The notes under the pieces: generated by a model | What the model saw: only the letters and a program-made list of their open reading frames with translations | Told to the model about the DNA's origin: nothing | The model's database searches: none | NCBI RefSeq assembly: GCF_014196535.1 | Contig: NZ_JACIDU010000020.1 | Location: 27,154-91,153, forward strand | DNA length: 64,000 nt | Source: Allorhizobium borbori | GTDB taxonomy: Bacteria > Pseudomonadota > Alphaproteobacteria > Rhizobiales > Rhizobiaceae | Direction of reading: 5' to 3' | Made by a program: the position numbers and the translations under genes | Shown here: positions 43,894-52,547 of the stretch, one piece after another | Layout: each line of letters opens with the position of its first letter | Position numbering within the stretch: position 1 is the first letter of the stretch

Positions 43894-44910
43894 TCAGGCG
43901 TCGGTGTCTTCGCCGACGTTGCTGTAGCTGGAATCGTTGCCGACGACGCTGCTGTCGATCGAGTTCGTCAGCAGGTTTGCACCCTGGACGAATTCGAAAT
44001 GGAAGCCCGAGTTGGCAAGGATCGCCGAAGCATCCGCCGTGCTTGCACCAGAGACATCATCGCCCGACTTGAGATCCCAGGTCTTTCCGTCGAGTTCCAT
44101 GCCTTCGGCACTGTCCGCACCGCCGCCATTGGCCGACAGATGGTTCTGGGCGCCGCCATTTTCCATCCGGAGATCATAGGCGATGTCCTGATCGGCCAGG
44201 TGATTGGCCTGAACCGCGCTGAAACCGGCATCATTGCCTGCGCCGTTCAGCGAGTCGTTCAGAATGTTGTCAACGTCGAGCGAGAAGGAGAAGTCGTCGC
44301 CGAGGTTGAACGCAAGATCGCCACCGGCGATGCCCAGATTACCGAAGTCCTTCAGGTCATCGAGCGTTGCGAAGTCATTGTCCGCATCGGCCGAGTTGAA
44401 GCTGCCGGTCGTCGTGGTGGTGGCGTTCGAGGTTTCCGTCACCGTCTTGATGTCGGTGTCGATATCCGTGTCCGTCTCGGTCACCGTCTTGATGTCGGTT
44501 TCCGTGTTGGAATAGGACTTGCTGTCATAGCTCCAGTCGTAATCCGTTTCCGAATTCGAGTAGTTGAAGCTGTCGGACACAGTCTTGGTGTCCGTGTCTG
44601 TCACCGTCTTGATGTCGGTGTCGGTTTCCGTGTTGGAGTAGGACTTGGCGTCGTAGCTCCAGTCATAGGAGTTGTCACGGTTGTCACCGTTGCCGACTGC
44701 GACATCAAGCTTGGCGTCCACATCGACATCCACGCTGCTGTCGGTGTTGTTGCGATTGTCGCCGTTGGCGACGCCGCCAACATAGCCGGTCGAACCGTCA
44801 TCGACCTCGGTCGAGTTGATCGCGCTGTTAGCGAAGCCATCGGCCAAAGCGCCGACATTCGTGGTGTTGGTGGTCTCGTCAGAGCCCTTGGGATCGTAGT
44901 CGTGAGCCAT
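43894..44910 (-). CDS. Acidic Thr/Asp-rich repeat protein, probable type I secretion substrate
   Basis: This is a 338-residue protein, strongly acidic and rich in Asp, Thr, Ser and Asn, with no signal peptide, almost no Lys/Arg and no cysteine. Residues 82-160 carry two 42-residue tandem units beginning YDWSYD(A/S)KSYSNTETD and ending in TD-rich IKTVT repeats. The remainder is acidic and low-complexity (NGGAQNHLSANGGGADS). A GANLLTNSIDS segment near the C terminus recalls the GAN motif of the 673-residue protein. It is the first gene of the type I cluster and starts at an ATG with GGAGGAACGACA before it. The composition fits a secreted adhesin-like or matrix protein. No family was recognised. 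Confidence 0.82.
   Translation of the reverse strand: MAHDYDPKGSDETTNTTNVGALADGFANSAINSTEVDDGSTGYVGGVANGDNRNNTDSSVDVDVDAKLDVAVGNGDNRDNSYDWSYDAKSYSNTETDTDIKTVTDTDTKTVSDSFNYSNSETDYDWSYDSKSYSNTETDIKTVTETDTDIDTDIKTVTETSNATTTTTGSFNSADADNDFATLDDLKDFGNLGIAGGDLAFNLGDDFSFSLDVDNILNDSLNGAGNDAGFSAVQANHLADQDIAYDLRMENGGAQNHLSANGGGADSAEGMELDGKTWDLKSGDDVSGASTADASAILANSGFHFEFVQGANLLTNSIDSSVVGNDSSYSNVGEDTDA
44431..44667 (-). repeat. Tandem 126-bp repeat encoding YDWSYD units
   Basis: Two units of about 42 codons, spanning residues 82-160 of the 338-residue protein, are near identical at the DNA level in their first 50 bases (44498-44543 and 44627-44672, plus-strand reading). The second is followed by further short TD/IKTVT iterations. 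Such repeats are prone to length change. Confidence 0.8.
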
Positions 44911-45727
44911 TGTCGTTCCTCCGGAAAAAAGCCGGAGCAGCTTTTCGGGATCCCTCACATTTCGAATGGGATCTTTCCGCGCTCGCTCCGTAATCGTTGA
45001 TGTAAACGGACGTCCGCAAGTACAAATCGTCCGCGCTCGAGTTTTTTGGGCATTTATTGAACGTGATGTCCCGACCCGGAACATTGCTGTTTCGGGGGCT
45101 TTCCTGCTTTTTCATTTCGTCATGAGACCGGGCGCAAACGACTGATTTTCCGGTTCCCGTTGAACTCAAAACACTTCAAAAACGGGCCGTTGCGACCGAT
45201 GGAGCAACTGAATACCAAAACAGTCCGGCTTCATAGCCACGAAAAGAGGTTACTCACCCAAGGCAGAACGACGAATGTTGACGGGTCATGCTCACCCGGT
45301 CGGAACGGCCCGGGCGCGTTCACTGCCAAAGTTATTTTCGACGCAAGACTCGTTCCGGAATGGATATTTTAGGGAAATATTCAGGTTTGCGTCAGGTTCA
45401 ACTGATCAGCCAAGAAAGCCTAGCCCGAAAAGGTCATTTCCAACCTGAAGTTTTAGAAGTACAGTAACTATTAATTAAGCAATAAATAGGGAGGAGGGGG
45501 GCTTGGGGCCCGTCGACATTCAGGTGTTTCAAGCACGGTGCACCGCGAAAAAAGCACTCGCGTTACCGGGGGAGTGGCATGTTGTGGAGGTCTGTTTTTA
45601 CAGCCGACATCCTAGCATGAAGACTTAATCCTGGGGGCAGGATGTTATTCCTGAATGTCTATCGGTCCGTCATGGCTTTCCCGTTGTGCAGCCAGTCAAG
45701 CGTCTACAACAGCCAAGGGAGGCATAG
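44911..45727. other. Long divergent regulatory region between secretion cluster and LuxR-type gene
   Basis: This 817-bp gap has no convincing gene on either strand. Both flanking genes start outward from it, so it should carry two promoters with long leaders. The part at 45380-45500 is AT-richer than its surroundings (TTAATTAAGCAATAAATAGG). A purine-rich AGGGAGGAGGGGGG follows at about 45488. No specific binding motif was recognised. Confidence 0.5.
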
Positions 45728-46501
45728 ATGTATATGTCGGAATCTCTATTCAATGATGCCGCACGTTCGCTCAGCGGCGGGCTCGGCAGCAACACGATCC
45801 TGATGATCGCAGAATGCGACCTGTTTTCGGAATGTCTGGCAGAGGTACTTTCGCGAAAATTCCCCGAATGGGACGTCTTGCTGCATGGCGGCGATACTTC
45901 CGGTGAGGACGAGGGGAATGCAAGGCTCATCATTCTCTATCGTATCGCGCCGGGCGCCTTGCCAGGAATCGTCGAGCGCATCCGCAAGACCAACCACACC
46001 GCATCCGTTGCCATCGTGGCCGACGGTTCCCAGATCCTCGATGATCGCTATGTCCGGGAGCTGGTCGAGGCGCGCGAAATCGAAGGTATCCTGCCTGTCA
46101 ATCTCAGGCTCGACGTCTTTCTTGCTGCGGTCGATTTGTTGGCAAAGGGGGGAGAGCATTTCCCTTCCGCTCTTTTGCAACGGCTTCGGCATAGCGAAAC
46201 CTCTCGGCAGGCGAATCGATACGATCCCTCGTTCAATCAGGCCGCGCGCTTCGATGGTGCTATGTCGCGGCCCGGCAGTGACGGCATGGGTTTGACAACC
46301 CGCGAGGTGCAAATCCTCAACATGCTGTGCGAGGGAACGCAGAACAAGAATATCGCCGACCGGCTGAACCTGTCGGAAAATACCGTCAAGGTCCACATCC
46401 GCAACATCTACAAGAAGATGCACGTTCGGAACCGGACGGAGGCCGCATCCCGCTTCTTCAATGCAGATCGAATGGCGCCCCAACCCAACCGGGGGCATTG
46501 A
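45728..46501 (+). CDS. LuxR-type regulator with degenerate receiver domain (CsgD/VpsT-like)
   Basis: This is a 257-residue regulator. The N-terminal half (about 20-135) looks like a receiver domain, but the phospho-acceptor Asp is replaced by Tyr71 (LIILYRIAPG) and the first acidic pair is reduced to ECD, so it cannot be phosphorylated in the normal way. A LuxR helix-turn-helix occupies about 187-250 (LTTREVQILNMLCEGTQNKN; LSENTVKVHIRNIYKKM). This organisation resembles CsgD/VpsT-class biofilm regulators, which respond to c-di-GMP or other inputs. It stands between the secretion cluster (divergent) and the glycosyltransferase operon (downstream), and so is the obvious candidate regulator of both. 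RBS GGGAGG precedes the ATG. Confidence 0.85.
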   Translation: MYMSESLFNDAARSLSGGLGSNTILMIAECDLFSECLAEVLSRKFPEWDVLLHGGDTSGEDEGNARLIILYRIAPGALPGIVERIRKTNHTASVAIVADGSQILDDRYVRELVEAREIEGILPVNLRLDVFLAAVDLLAKGGEHFPSALLQRLRHSETSRQANRYDPSFNQAARFDGAMSRPGSDGMGLTTREVQILNMLCEGTQNKNIADRLNLSENTVKVHIRNIYKKMHVRNRTEAASRFFNADRMAPQPNRGH

Positions 46502-46507
46502 TCCGCT

Positions 46508-46861
46508 TCAACGCAGGAAACAGGTTGATTTTCGACCGAAACCGCTCGGAGAGCAGATATAGGGCGAGCTTCCCAGTGACGCTGTCCTGCGCGGCTTGAC
46601 GATCGGATCGCTTGCACGATCGGGAGCGGGCTGCGACAGCTTGACTGGTGTGCTGTAGCCAAACACACGCGGTGTTGTTTCGTTCCGCGCAACCGTGACA
46701 CGAGGTTGATGCGGTTCGCCGGTCAGCGCCGTCATATTTGCCGTGCTGACGGAAGAGCAGGAGGAGAGAGTTGCTGCGCCCAAAAGGGCCGCAACCCCGA
46801 GAATGCGCCCAGGGCCATGGCCCGTTGAAGAAAAAGTCTGCTGTCTGGTCGTGATCGTCAA
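46508..46861 (-). CDS. Putative small lipoprotein
   Basis: This is a 117-residue frame starting at TTG (46861) with AAGGAG seven bases upstream, the best ribosome-binding site in the region. The protein begins with a polar segment, then a hydrophobic stretch and a lipobox ending LSSC (about residue 36), followed by SSVSTANMTALTGEP. The rest is polar and rich in Pro, Thr and Ser. It is convergent with the LuxR-type gene (six bases apart). I recognise no family. The good start site and lipobox support a real exported lipoprotein. The lack of homology knowledge keeps confidence moderate. Confidence 0.5.
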   Translation of the reverse strand: MTITTRQQTFSSTGHGPGRILGVAALLGAATLSSCSSVSTANMTALTGEPHQPRVTVARNETTPRVFGYSTPVKLSQPAPDRASDPIVKPRRTASLGSSPYICSPSGFGRKSTCFLR

Positions 46862-47217
46862 TGCTGAACTCCTTCCGGCACTCATTTCGTATGATTGAAG
46901 CGCACCATGCCGCATAGCCGAATTGGAATACGATTCGAGAAAAAGCTACCATCAACAAATTACCGACCCTTTAATTTCCAAATATATGTTACCGATATAC
47001 CATAATCACAATGGGTTATATTATGTAATTCGAACGTATTATTTGTAGTAATATCGTGCGTATTTCAAATAAATACATTGAATTTACGGTTGTTGAGGCG
47101 TTTAATTTTCCAGTAATGAAGCGAATAGAACCACATAAGGCGCAATACAAACCGGGGAGGACGGTTCCGCTCTAGCTGACGGGAACGCCGTGATGTTGCG
47201 CAGGAGGGGCATCTGTC
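46862..47217. other. AT-rich divergent promoter region
   Basis: About 355 bp between the lipoprotein frame and the glycosyltransferase gene. The section 46955-47080 is strongly AT-rich, unlike the surrounding genes, and is a good place for promoters and for an AT-preferring nucleoid protein such as MucR/Ros. No gene is seen. Confidence 0.5.
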
Positions 47218-49089
47218 ATGCGTAGGCTCTCGGATAATATGCCTGGTTCCCACGAGGGGGACCAACTCACGCAAGGTGATACACCGAATCCGGGCGCATC
47301 TTTTCTCGAGCCCGTTTTTACCGGACGTCAGCGGATTGTCTATTGTCTCGGCCTGTCCTTGTGGCTGGCGACTCTTCTTCAGTTCTGGATCTGGTGGCTG
47401 GACCACTCCCACATCGTGGGAATGATGGGGTATTCGGTCGTCACGCTCGCCATTGCCTGGGTCAGCCTCGTCCCCCTCTATTTCATTCTCATCTTTCTTG
47501 GCGCCCGCCGGGTTCGACCCGACGCTCCCTTGCCTGCGGGACGGGTGGCGATGGTCGTTACCAAGGCGCCCTCCGAGCCTTTTGCCGTTGTACGGAAAAC
47601 GCTGACGGCAATGCTTGTCCAGCGCGGGGTGACCCACGATGTTTGGCTGGCCGATGAAGATCCGGACGACGAGACCAAGGCCTGGTGTGCGAACCATGGG
47701 GTGCGGATTTCGACGCGCAAGGGTGTTGCGGACTATCATCGTTCACAATGGCCCCGGCGCACCCGCTGCAAGGAAGGCAATCTCGCCTATTTCTACGATC
47801 GGTACGGCTATGAGAACTATGATTTCGTGGCGCAGTTCGACGCCGATCATGTTCCCGAGCCGGATTATCTGCGCGAGGCGTTGAAGCCCTTTTGCGATCC
47901 GGGCGTGGGCTATGTCTCGGCCCCCAGCATCTGCGACGCGAATGCAGCATCAAGCTGGTCGGCGCGCGGGCGGCTTTATGCCGAAGCGCCGATGCATGGT
48001 GCCCTCCAGCTTGGCTACAATAATGGCTGGGCACCCCTTTGCATCGGCTCGCATTACACGGTTCGCACCAAAGCGCTGAAGGAAATCGGGGGGCTTGGGC
48101 CCGAACTTGCCGAGGACCATTCGACGACACTGATGATGAATGCGGGCGGTTGGCGCGGCGTGCATGCTGTTGATGCCATCGCCCATGGCGACGGGCCGGA
48201 GACTTTCGCCGATCTGGCCATTCAGGAATTCCAGTGGTCGCGCAGCCTCGTGACGATCCTGCTGCAGTATTCGCGCCCGCTCGTCGCTTGCCTGCCTGGA
48301 AGACTGAAGTTCCAGTTCCTGTTCTCGCAACTCTGGTACCCCCTGTTTTCCCTGTTCATGCTGCTATCCTTCGTCCTGCCGCTCGTGCCGCTGATCGGCG
48401 GCAAGCCGCTCGTTGCCGTGACGTATCCGGAATTCCTGCTTCACTTTCTGCCGGTTTCGCTGGTGCTGATCGTGCTAGCCATGTTCTGGCGGGCGACCGG
48501 CACCTACCGGCCCCACGATGCGAAGATTTTCGGCTGGGAAGGCATTGTTTTCGTGCTGCTGCGGTGGCCCTGGTCACTGGCTGGAAGTCTGGCCGCCGTG
48601 CGCGACGTCGCCACCCGCAGCTTTGTCGATTTCCGCATTACGCCGAAGGGCGGTCAGCAGGCCCGGCTGCTCCCGGTGCGCCTGATCGCACCTTACGTCG
48701 TGCTGGCTGGGCTGACCGCGGGCGCGATGGTTCTCGCCCCCGCCGAAAGTCAGGCACGCGGCTTCTATGTCTTCGCATGGCTGAATGTTATCCTCTATAC
48801 TCTCGGTGCCGCACTTATTGTCATCCACCACGCCCGTGAAAACGGCTGGATCGCCCTGCCGCGCAATGCCGGCTTTGGCGCCGCCGTGACAGCGTCGGTT
48901 CTCGCGCTCGGCATCGGCAACATCGAACTCGGACGAAACGGCGTTGGCGCGCTGGAGGCGCTGGGCAACGGACAGAACCTTGTCAGCTTCACGTATAGCG
49001 AATTCACCGTCGCCGGGGCCGGCTTCGGTGGCCAGAACCGAATTACCAAACTGCGGATCCGTCTGAACGGTTTCGCACCGCGTGCCTGA
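47218..49089 (+). CDS. Membrane glycosyltransferase family 2, cellulose/mannan synthase-like
   Basis: This is a 623-residue polymerising glycosyltransferase. Two N-terminal membrane helices (about 40-60 and 70-95) precede a cytoplasmic GT2 domain with the processive-synthase residues: Asp in WLADEDP (146/148), FDADH (208-210), the general-base AEDHST (299-300) and QEFQW (336-340, a QxxxW-type acceptor motif). Four or more helices follow to about residue 580. No PilZ domain is present, unlike BcsA. The enzyme should build and extrude a beta-linked polysaccharide from nucleotide sugars. The neighbours (DUF995 and GH26-like proteins) point to a mannose- or mixed-glucan-containing polymer, but the product cannot be named from sequence. 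Confidence 0.85.
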   Translation: MRRLSDNMPGSHEGDQLTQGDTPNPGASFLEPVFTGRQRIVYCLGLSLWLATLLQFWIWWLDHSHIVGMMGYSVVTLAIAWVSLVPLYFILIFLGARRVRPDAPLPAGRVAMVVTKAPSEPFAVVRKTLTAMLVQRGVTHDVWLADEDPDDETKAWCANHGVRISTRKGVADYHRSQWPRRTRCKEGNLAYFYDRYGYENYDFVAQFDADHVPEPDYLREALKPFCDPGVGYVSAPSICDANAASSWSARGRLYAEAPMHGALQLGYNNGWAPLCIGSHYTVRTKALKEIGGLGPELAEDHSTTLMMNAGGWRGVHAVDAIAHGDGPETFADLAIQEFQWSRSLVTILLQYSRPLVACLPGRLKFQFLFSQLWYPLFSLFMLLSFVLPLVPLIGGKPLVAVTYPEFLLHFLPVSLVLIVLAMFWRATGTYRPHDAKIFGWEGIVFVLLRWPWSLAGSLAAVRDVATRSFVDFRITPKGGQQARLLPVRLIAPYVVLAGLTAGAMVLAPAESQARGFYVFAWLNVILYTLGAALIVIHHARENGWIALPRNAGFGAAVTASVLALGIGNIELGRNGVGALEALGNGQNLVSFTYSEFTVAGAGFGGQNRITKLRIRLNGFAPRA

Positions 49090-49110
49090 GAGAAGAGAAA
49101 GGAGAGGGCA

Positions 49111-49617
49111 ATGATAACGAAAACGAAAGTGTCGGGTGGCGTAACCTCCCTACTCGCCCTCCTGCTGCTGTCGCCGGTCTGGGCGATGGCTGCCGGACCT
49201 GCCGGGAAAAACACTGACCCACTGACTGCCAAGGAATTGAAGTCGCTCTATGCCGACCGGACCTGGGTCTGGAAGACCGGTGGTGGACGGTTCAACGCCG
49301 AAAACTCCCGTTTCCTCGCCTATGTGAAGGAAAAGAGTGGCGAGTCCTACGGAAAGGGGCGCTGGGATGTTGATGACAACGGCAAACTTTGCATTCGTGC
49401 CTGGTGGCACGCGGCAGATGGCGTGGGCGGCGGGGCAACCTGCTTCGGCCACGTCCGGATCGGCAACACGATCTACCAGCGCCGCTACCCGAACGGGCAT
49501 TGGTATGTTTTCCGCCACGCGAAGGAACGGGCTGGTGATGAAGCGCTCAAGCTGATCGCTGCCGACCCGGTGAGCGACAAGGCCATGAACCTCAAGCAAC
49601 GCATGATGAAAAAGTGA
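49111..49617 (+). CDS. Secreted DUF995 protein
   Basis: This is a 168-residue exported protein with a signal peptide at residues 1-27 (VTSLLALLLLSPVWAMAAG). The rest matches the DUF995 pattern common in rhizobia: LKSLYADRTWVWKTGGGRF, GRWDVDDNGKLCIRAWW with a cysteine pair (LCIRAW, ATCFGHV), then HWYVFRH. The function is unknown, but the family repeatedly occurs near polysaccharide genes. It lies 21 bp after the glycosyltransferase gene and overlaps the glycosidase frame region closely (18 bp gap), so it is in the same operon. Confidence 0.82.
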   Translation: MITKTKVSGGVTSLLALLLLSPVWAMAAGPAGKNTDPLTAKELKSLYADRTWVWKTGGGRFNAENSRFLAYVKEKSGESYGKGRWDVDDNGKLCIRAWWHAADGVGGGATCFGHVRIGNTIYQRRYPNGHWYVFRHAKERAGDEALKLIAADPVSDKAMNLKQRMMKK

Positions 49618-49634
49618 CCGGAAGGAGAAAGACC

Positions 49635-50591
49635 ATGATCAGGGTCAAGAGAAGAGCCTTCGCGGCGGGAGCAGTGGCTTCGCTCGTCGTCGGCGGCTCA
49701 TACATAGCCTCGCGCGCCCAGAACAGCGGAAGCGCACCAGCCGATCCATCGCAACCCATCCGCGACAAGCGGCCCATCGTTCATGCGAATGCCGTGAAAT
49801 TCGGCGCTTACGACCCGCACGGCGATTTCGGCGCGCAGGCAAGCGTTTCAACCGAAGGCCTGTTCCTGCCATGGGAGGATGTCGATCTTGAATCGCTCAA
49901 GGCGGCAGATACCTATGCGCTGCAAAGAAACCGCGACCTGCTGATCACTGTCGAGCCGTGGTCGTGGGACGTGGGCTGGCGGTTGACCTCCGGGCAATTG
50001 CGCGAAAGGGTTCTGGCTGGCGCGTATGACGCCAATATGCGGGCCATCGCCCGGTTGATCGGCGGCATGCAAAGCAAGGCCATCCTGCGCTGGGGTCAGG
50101 AAATGGAAGACACGTCCGGCCGGTTTTCCTGGGCGGGCTGGGCTCCGCGCGACTACATCACCGCCTATCGCCGCATGATGGACATTTCGCGGGCTGAAGC
50201 ACCGGGCGTCGGGCGCATGTGGTCACCGAAAGGTCTCGCCAATCTCGGCGAATACTATCCCGGTGACGAATATGTCGATCAGGTCGGCCTCTCCGTTTTC
50301 GGGCTTGAAGGCTATGACCGGATTGCTCATGGCGGGCCGCAGGATTTCGTCGAGAAGCTGAAGCCAGGTTATGATCGGGTGCAAGATTACGGGAAGCCGG
50401 TCTGGGTGGCCGAACTCGGCTATGAGGGCGGTAACGCCTATATCCAGCCATGGATTGACACCGTGACAGCGCGCCACGACGAATTTCCCCGGCTGGTCGA
50501 GGTCGTCTATTTCAACGACCGCGAGGTTCACCCGTGGCCTTACAATCTTGGCCGACCAGACTGGCGCGTGGTGCGGGGCGAGGCAGTCTGA
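49635..50591 (+). CDS. GH26-like glycoside hydrolase (beta-mannanase-type), periplasmic
   Basis: This is a 318-residue exported protein. A signal or anchor lies at residues 1-29, with a twin-arginine-like start (KRRAFAAGAVASLVVGG). The rest is a TIM barrel with GH26-type catalytic positions: Glu156 in ILRWGQEMED as acid/base (family pattern R-x-x-x-E-M) and Glu260 in VWVAELGYEGG as nucleophile. GH26 enzymes are mostly beta-1,4-mannanases, with some mixed-linkage glucanases. As in many polymer operons, a periplasmic hydrolase probably trims the chain. The ATG at 49635 follows GAAGGAG. An overlapping upstream ATG at 49614 is less likely. It converges on cobD. Confidence 0.8.
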   Translation: MIRVKRRAFAAGAVASLVVGGSYIASRAQNSGSAPADPSQPIRDKRPIVHANAVKFGAYDPHGDFGAQASVSTEGLFLPWEDVDLESLKAADTYALQRNRDLLITVEPWSWDVGWRLTSGQLRERVLAGAYDANMRAIARLIGGMQSKAILRWGQEMEDTSGRFSWAGWAPRDYITAYRRMMDISRAEAPGVGRMWSPKGLANLGEYYPGDEYVDQVGLSVFGLEGYDRIAHGGPQDFVEKLKPGYDRVQDYGKPVWVAELGYEGGNAYIQPWIDTVTARHDEFPRLVEVVYFNDREVHPWPYNLGRPDWRVVRGEAV

Positions 50592-50598
50592 AACTGCC

Positions 50599-51564
50599 TC
50601 AGGTCGCCGTCAGGACCGCGAGGCCTCCGAAGAGGGCGATCAGCAACCAGCTTGCAAGCCGGGTGAGCCGAACGGCACGGCGAATGTCGGCGGGGCAAAG
50701 GTCCCGCCGTCCGCCTTCGCCCATATAGGTCGCCTCGATCATCTGGCCACCGTAGGAACGCGGACCCGCCAGCGCGAAGCCGAGCGCACCTGCCAACGCG
50801 GCTTCCGGCCAGCCAGCATTCGGCGAACGATGGTGGTGAGCATCCCGGCGAATGGCCTGCCAGCCCCGGGCGGGCGAGGCGCCCGGCACAAGGCTGGCGG
50901 CGACCAGAAACAGGACACCTGACAGGCGTGAAGCCGGCAGGTTGATGAGATCGTCGAAACGCGCGGCGGCCCAGCCAAAGGCTTCGAACCGCGCGCTTCT
51001 ATGGCCGATCATACTATCTGCGGTATTGGCGGCCTTATAGATCGCGCCGCAGGTGAGGCCGCCAATGGCGGTCCAGAAGGCGGGCGCGGCTATGCCGTCG
51101 GAAAAACTCTCGGCAAGGCTTTCGATCGCGGCCCGACAGACGGCGGCTTCATCCAGTTGATCGGGATCGCGCCCTACGATCATGGATACGGCGCGGCGAC
51201 CGCCTTCGATCCCCTCTCTCTCAAGCGCAACGGCCACGGCAATGACGTGCGTTTCCAGACTTTTTTGCGCCGGCAGGCTTGCGGCGGCAAAGCCCGCAAA
51301 GACGAGGCCAAAGGGAAGCGCCAGCAACGCCGTTTCCAGAAACCAGGCCGCAATACCCGTCACCGTGAGCAGGACAACTAATGCCGCCGCGCCCCAGCGG
51401 CGACGGGTCTCGAAGCCATCGGCATCCTTGTTCCAGCTTCGGTCAAGCCGGGCAATCAGCGACCCCATCCAGGTCACGGGATGGCCGATACCGTCGAAAA
51501 GCCAGCCGGGATAGCCGGCGACGCGTTCGATGAGAAGGGCGATGAAAGCGAGCGAAAAGGCCAT
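50599..51564 (-). CDS. cobD: Adenosylcobinamide-phosphate synthase CobD/CbiB
   Basis: This is a 321-residue inner-membrane protein with four to five hydrophobic segments that attaches the aminopropanol arm in cobalamin synthesis. The family pattern is clear: N-terminal LIERVAGYP...HPVTWMG and, later, SLAESFSDGIAAPAFW, AANTADSMIGH and ARFDDLINLPASRLS. The start at 51564 is where the family begins; the longer frame to 51735 is not supported. Only cobD is present here, without its usual partner cobC. It lies 32 bp downstream of the SorC-type regulator on the same strand and may be read through from it. Confidence 0.9.
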   Translation of the reverse strand: MAFSLAFIALLIERVAGYPGWLFDGIGHPVTWMGSLIARLDRSWNKDADGFETRRRWGAAALVVLLTVTGIAAWFLETALLALPFGLVFAGFAAASLPAQKSLETHVIAVAVALEREGIEGGRRAVSMIVGRDPDQLDEAAVCRAAIESLAESFSDGIAAPAFWTAIGGLTCGAIYKAANTADSMIGHRSARFEAFGWAAARFDDLINLPASRLSGVLFLVAASLVPGASPARGWQAIRRDAHHHRSPNAGWPEAALAGALGFALAGPRSYGGQMIEATYMGEGGRRDLCPADIRRAVRLTRLASWLLIALFGGLAVLTAT

Positions 51565-51596
51565 GGCACCCGGCAGGAAAGGAAATCTGCGCCTTC

Positions 51597-52547
51597 CTAG
51601 CGCTGTTCGTCGCCTTGCGCCAGCAGCCAACGGGCTGCATCCGCATCTGTCACCAGCGCAGTTGCAAGCTTTGCCTTGAGCGCCGCGTGCAGGGTGTTGT
51701 GCTTGTGGGCACCGCCTGAAGCGATGATCCGGCATGGAATACGGCGGTAGTCCTCTAATTCCAGCGAGATCACCCGATGGTTCATCGGGTGATCGACCAG
51801 CCCACCCTCGCGGTCGAGATAGCGACCGAGAATGTCGCCCACCGCGCCGGCCTCCTTTAACTCGTCAATGACCTGTGTCGAGGGTAGGCCATAGCGGACC
51901 TGCAGCGATTCATGACTGAGGTCGCCGACACTGAGACAGGATACATCGACAGCCGCAGCCTCTTCCAGAAGCGTCCGGAACACCGGTTGAGCGACGATTA
52001 CATCCCGAGAGGCGGCGCTGTCGGCATAGATCGGTGCGGCGAGGTAATGGCATTCACCGCCCAGCACCTTGGCGAAACGGCGCACGATCTCGAATGTGTT
52101 GATTTCGGAACCGCGCGTAAGCGCCCCCATCATCGAACGAACCTTGACCTCCGGCGCATTCGCCGGCGTCATCTGTTCCACCGTTTCCCTCAGCGTTGTT
52201 CCCCAGCCGACACCAAGGGAAGCGGGCTTGCGGACCTGGATCAACCGATCGAGAAACCCGGCTGTCGCGCGGCCGATCACCGCCTGCATCTGCTTCGGAT
52301 CAACCGGCGTGGAGGTCACAATGGCCTCCTCCAATCCGAAACGCGCGCAAAGCCGGGTTTCCAGCGCGATATTTTCGGCAAGCGGAGTGGAGAAATTGAC
52401 CCGGACGACCCCCTGATCGAGGGCTGCGGCCAAAAGCTCGTTCACCCGGCGGCGTGTCAGGTCCATCCGTTCGGCGATCTGAGCCTGGGTCAAGCCCTCG
52501 ACGTGATAAAGCCACGCCGCCCTCACCATGAGCTGGTCGAAATCCAA
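51597..52547 (-). CDS. SorC-family sugar-binding transcriptional regulator
   Basis: This is a 316-residue regulator. The N-terminal helix-turn-helix (about 15-45; GLTQAQIAERMDLTRRRVNELL) is followed by a SorC-type sugar-phosphate-binding domain (about 60-312) with VGWGTTLRE and CRIIASGGAHKHNTL motifs. It starts at a TTG (52547) with GGGAGGG six bases upstream. SorC proteins sense sugar phosphates. Here it is divergent from the ABC importer operon, whose pathway would produce such a phosphate, so it is the likely repressor or activator of that operon. Confidence 0.88.
   Translation of the reverse strand: MDFDQLMVRAAWLYHVEGLTQAQIAERMDLTRRRVNELLAAALDQGVVRVNFSTPLAENIALETRLCARFGLEEAIVTSTPVDPKQMQAVIGRATAGFLDRLIQVRKPASLGVGWGTTLRETVEQMTPANAPEVKVRSMMGALTRGSEINTFEIVRRFAKVLGGECHYLAAPIYADSAASRDVIVAQPVFRTLLEEAAAVDVSCLSVGDLSHESLQVRYGLPSTQVIDELKEAGAVGDILGRYLDREGGLVDHPMNHRVISLELEDYRRIPCRIIASGGAHKHNTLHAALKAKLATALVTDADAARWLLAQGDEQR

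Noticed and set aside
43645..45000. Plus-strand 451-codon frame opposite the repeat protein, with valine-rich repeats
   Set aside because: It mirrors the tandem DNA repeats of the minus-strand gene. The minus start has a strong ribosome-binding site and belongs to a coherent operon; the plus frame has no such site.
45160..45372. Possible 70-codon gene in the long intergenic region
   Set aside because: No ribosome-binding site, no hydrophobic or domain feature, and composition like non-coding DNA.
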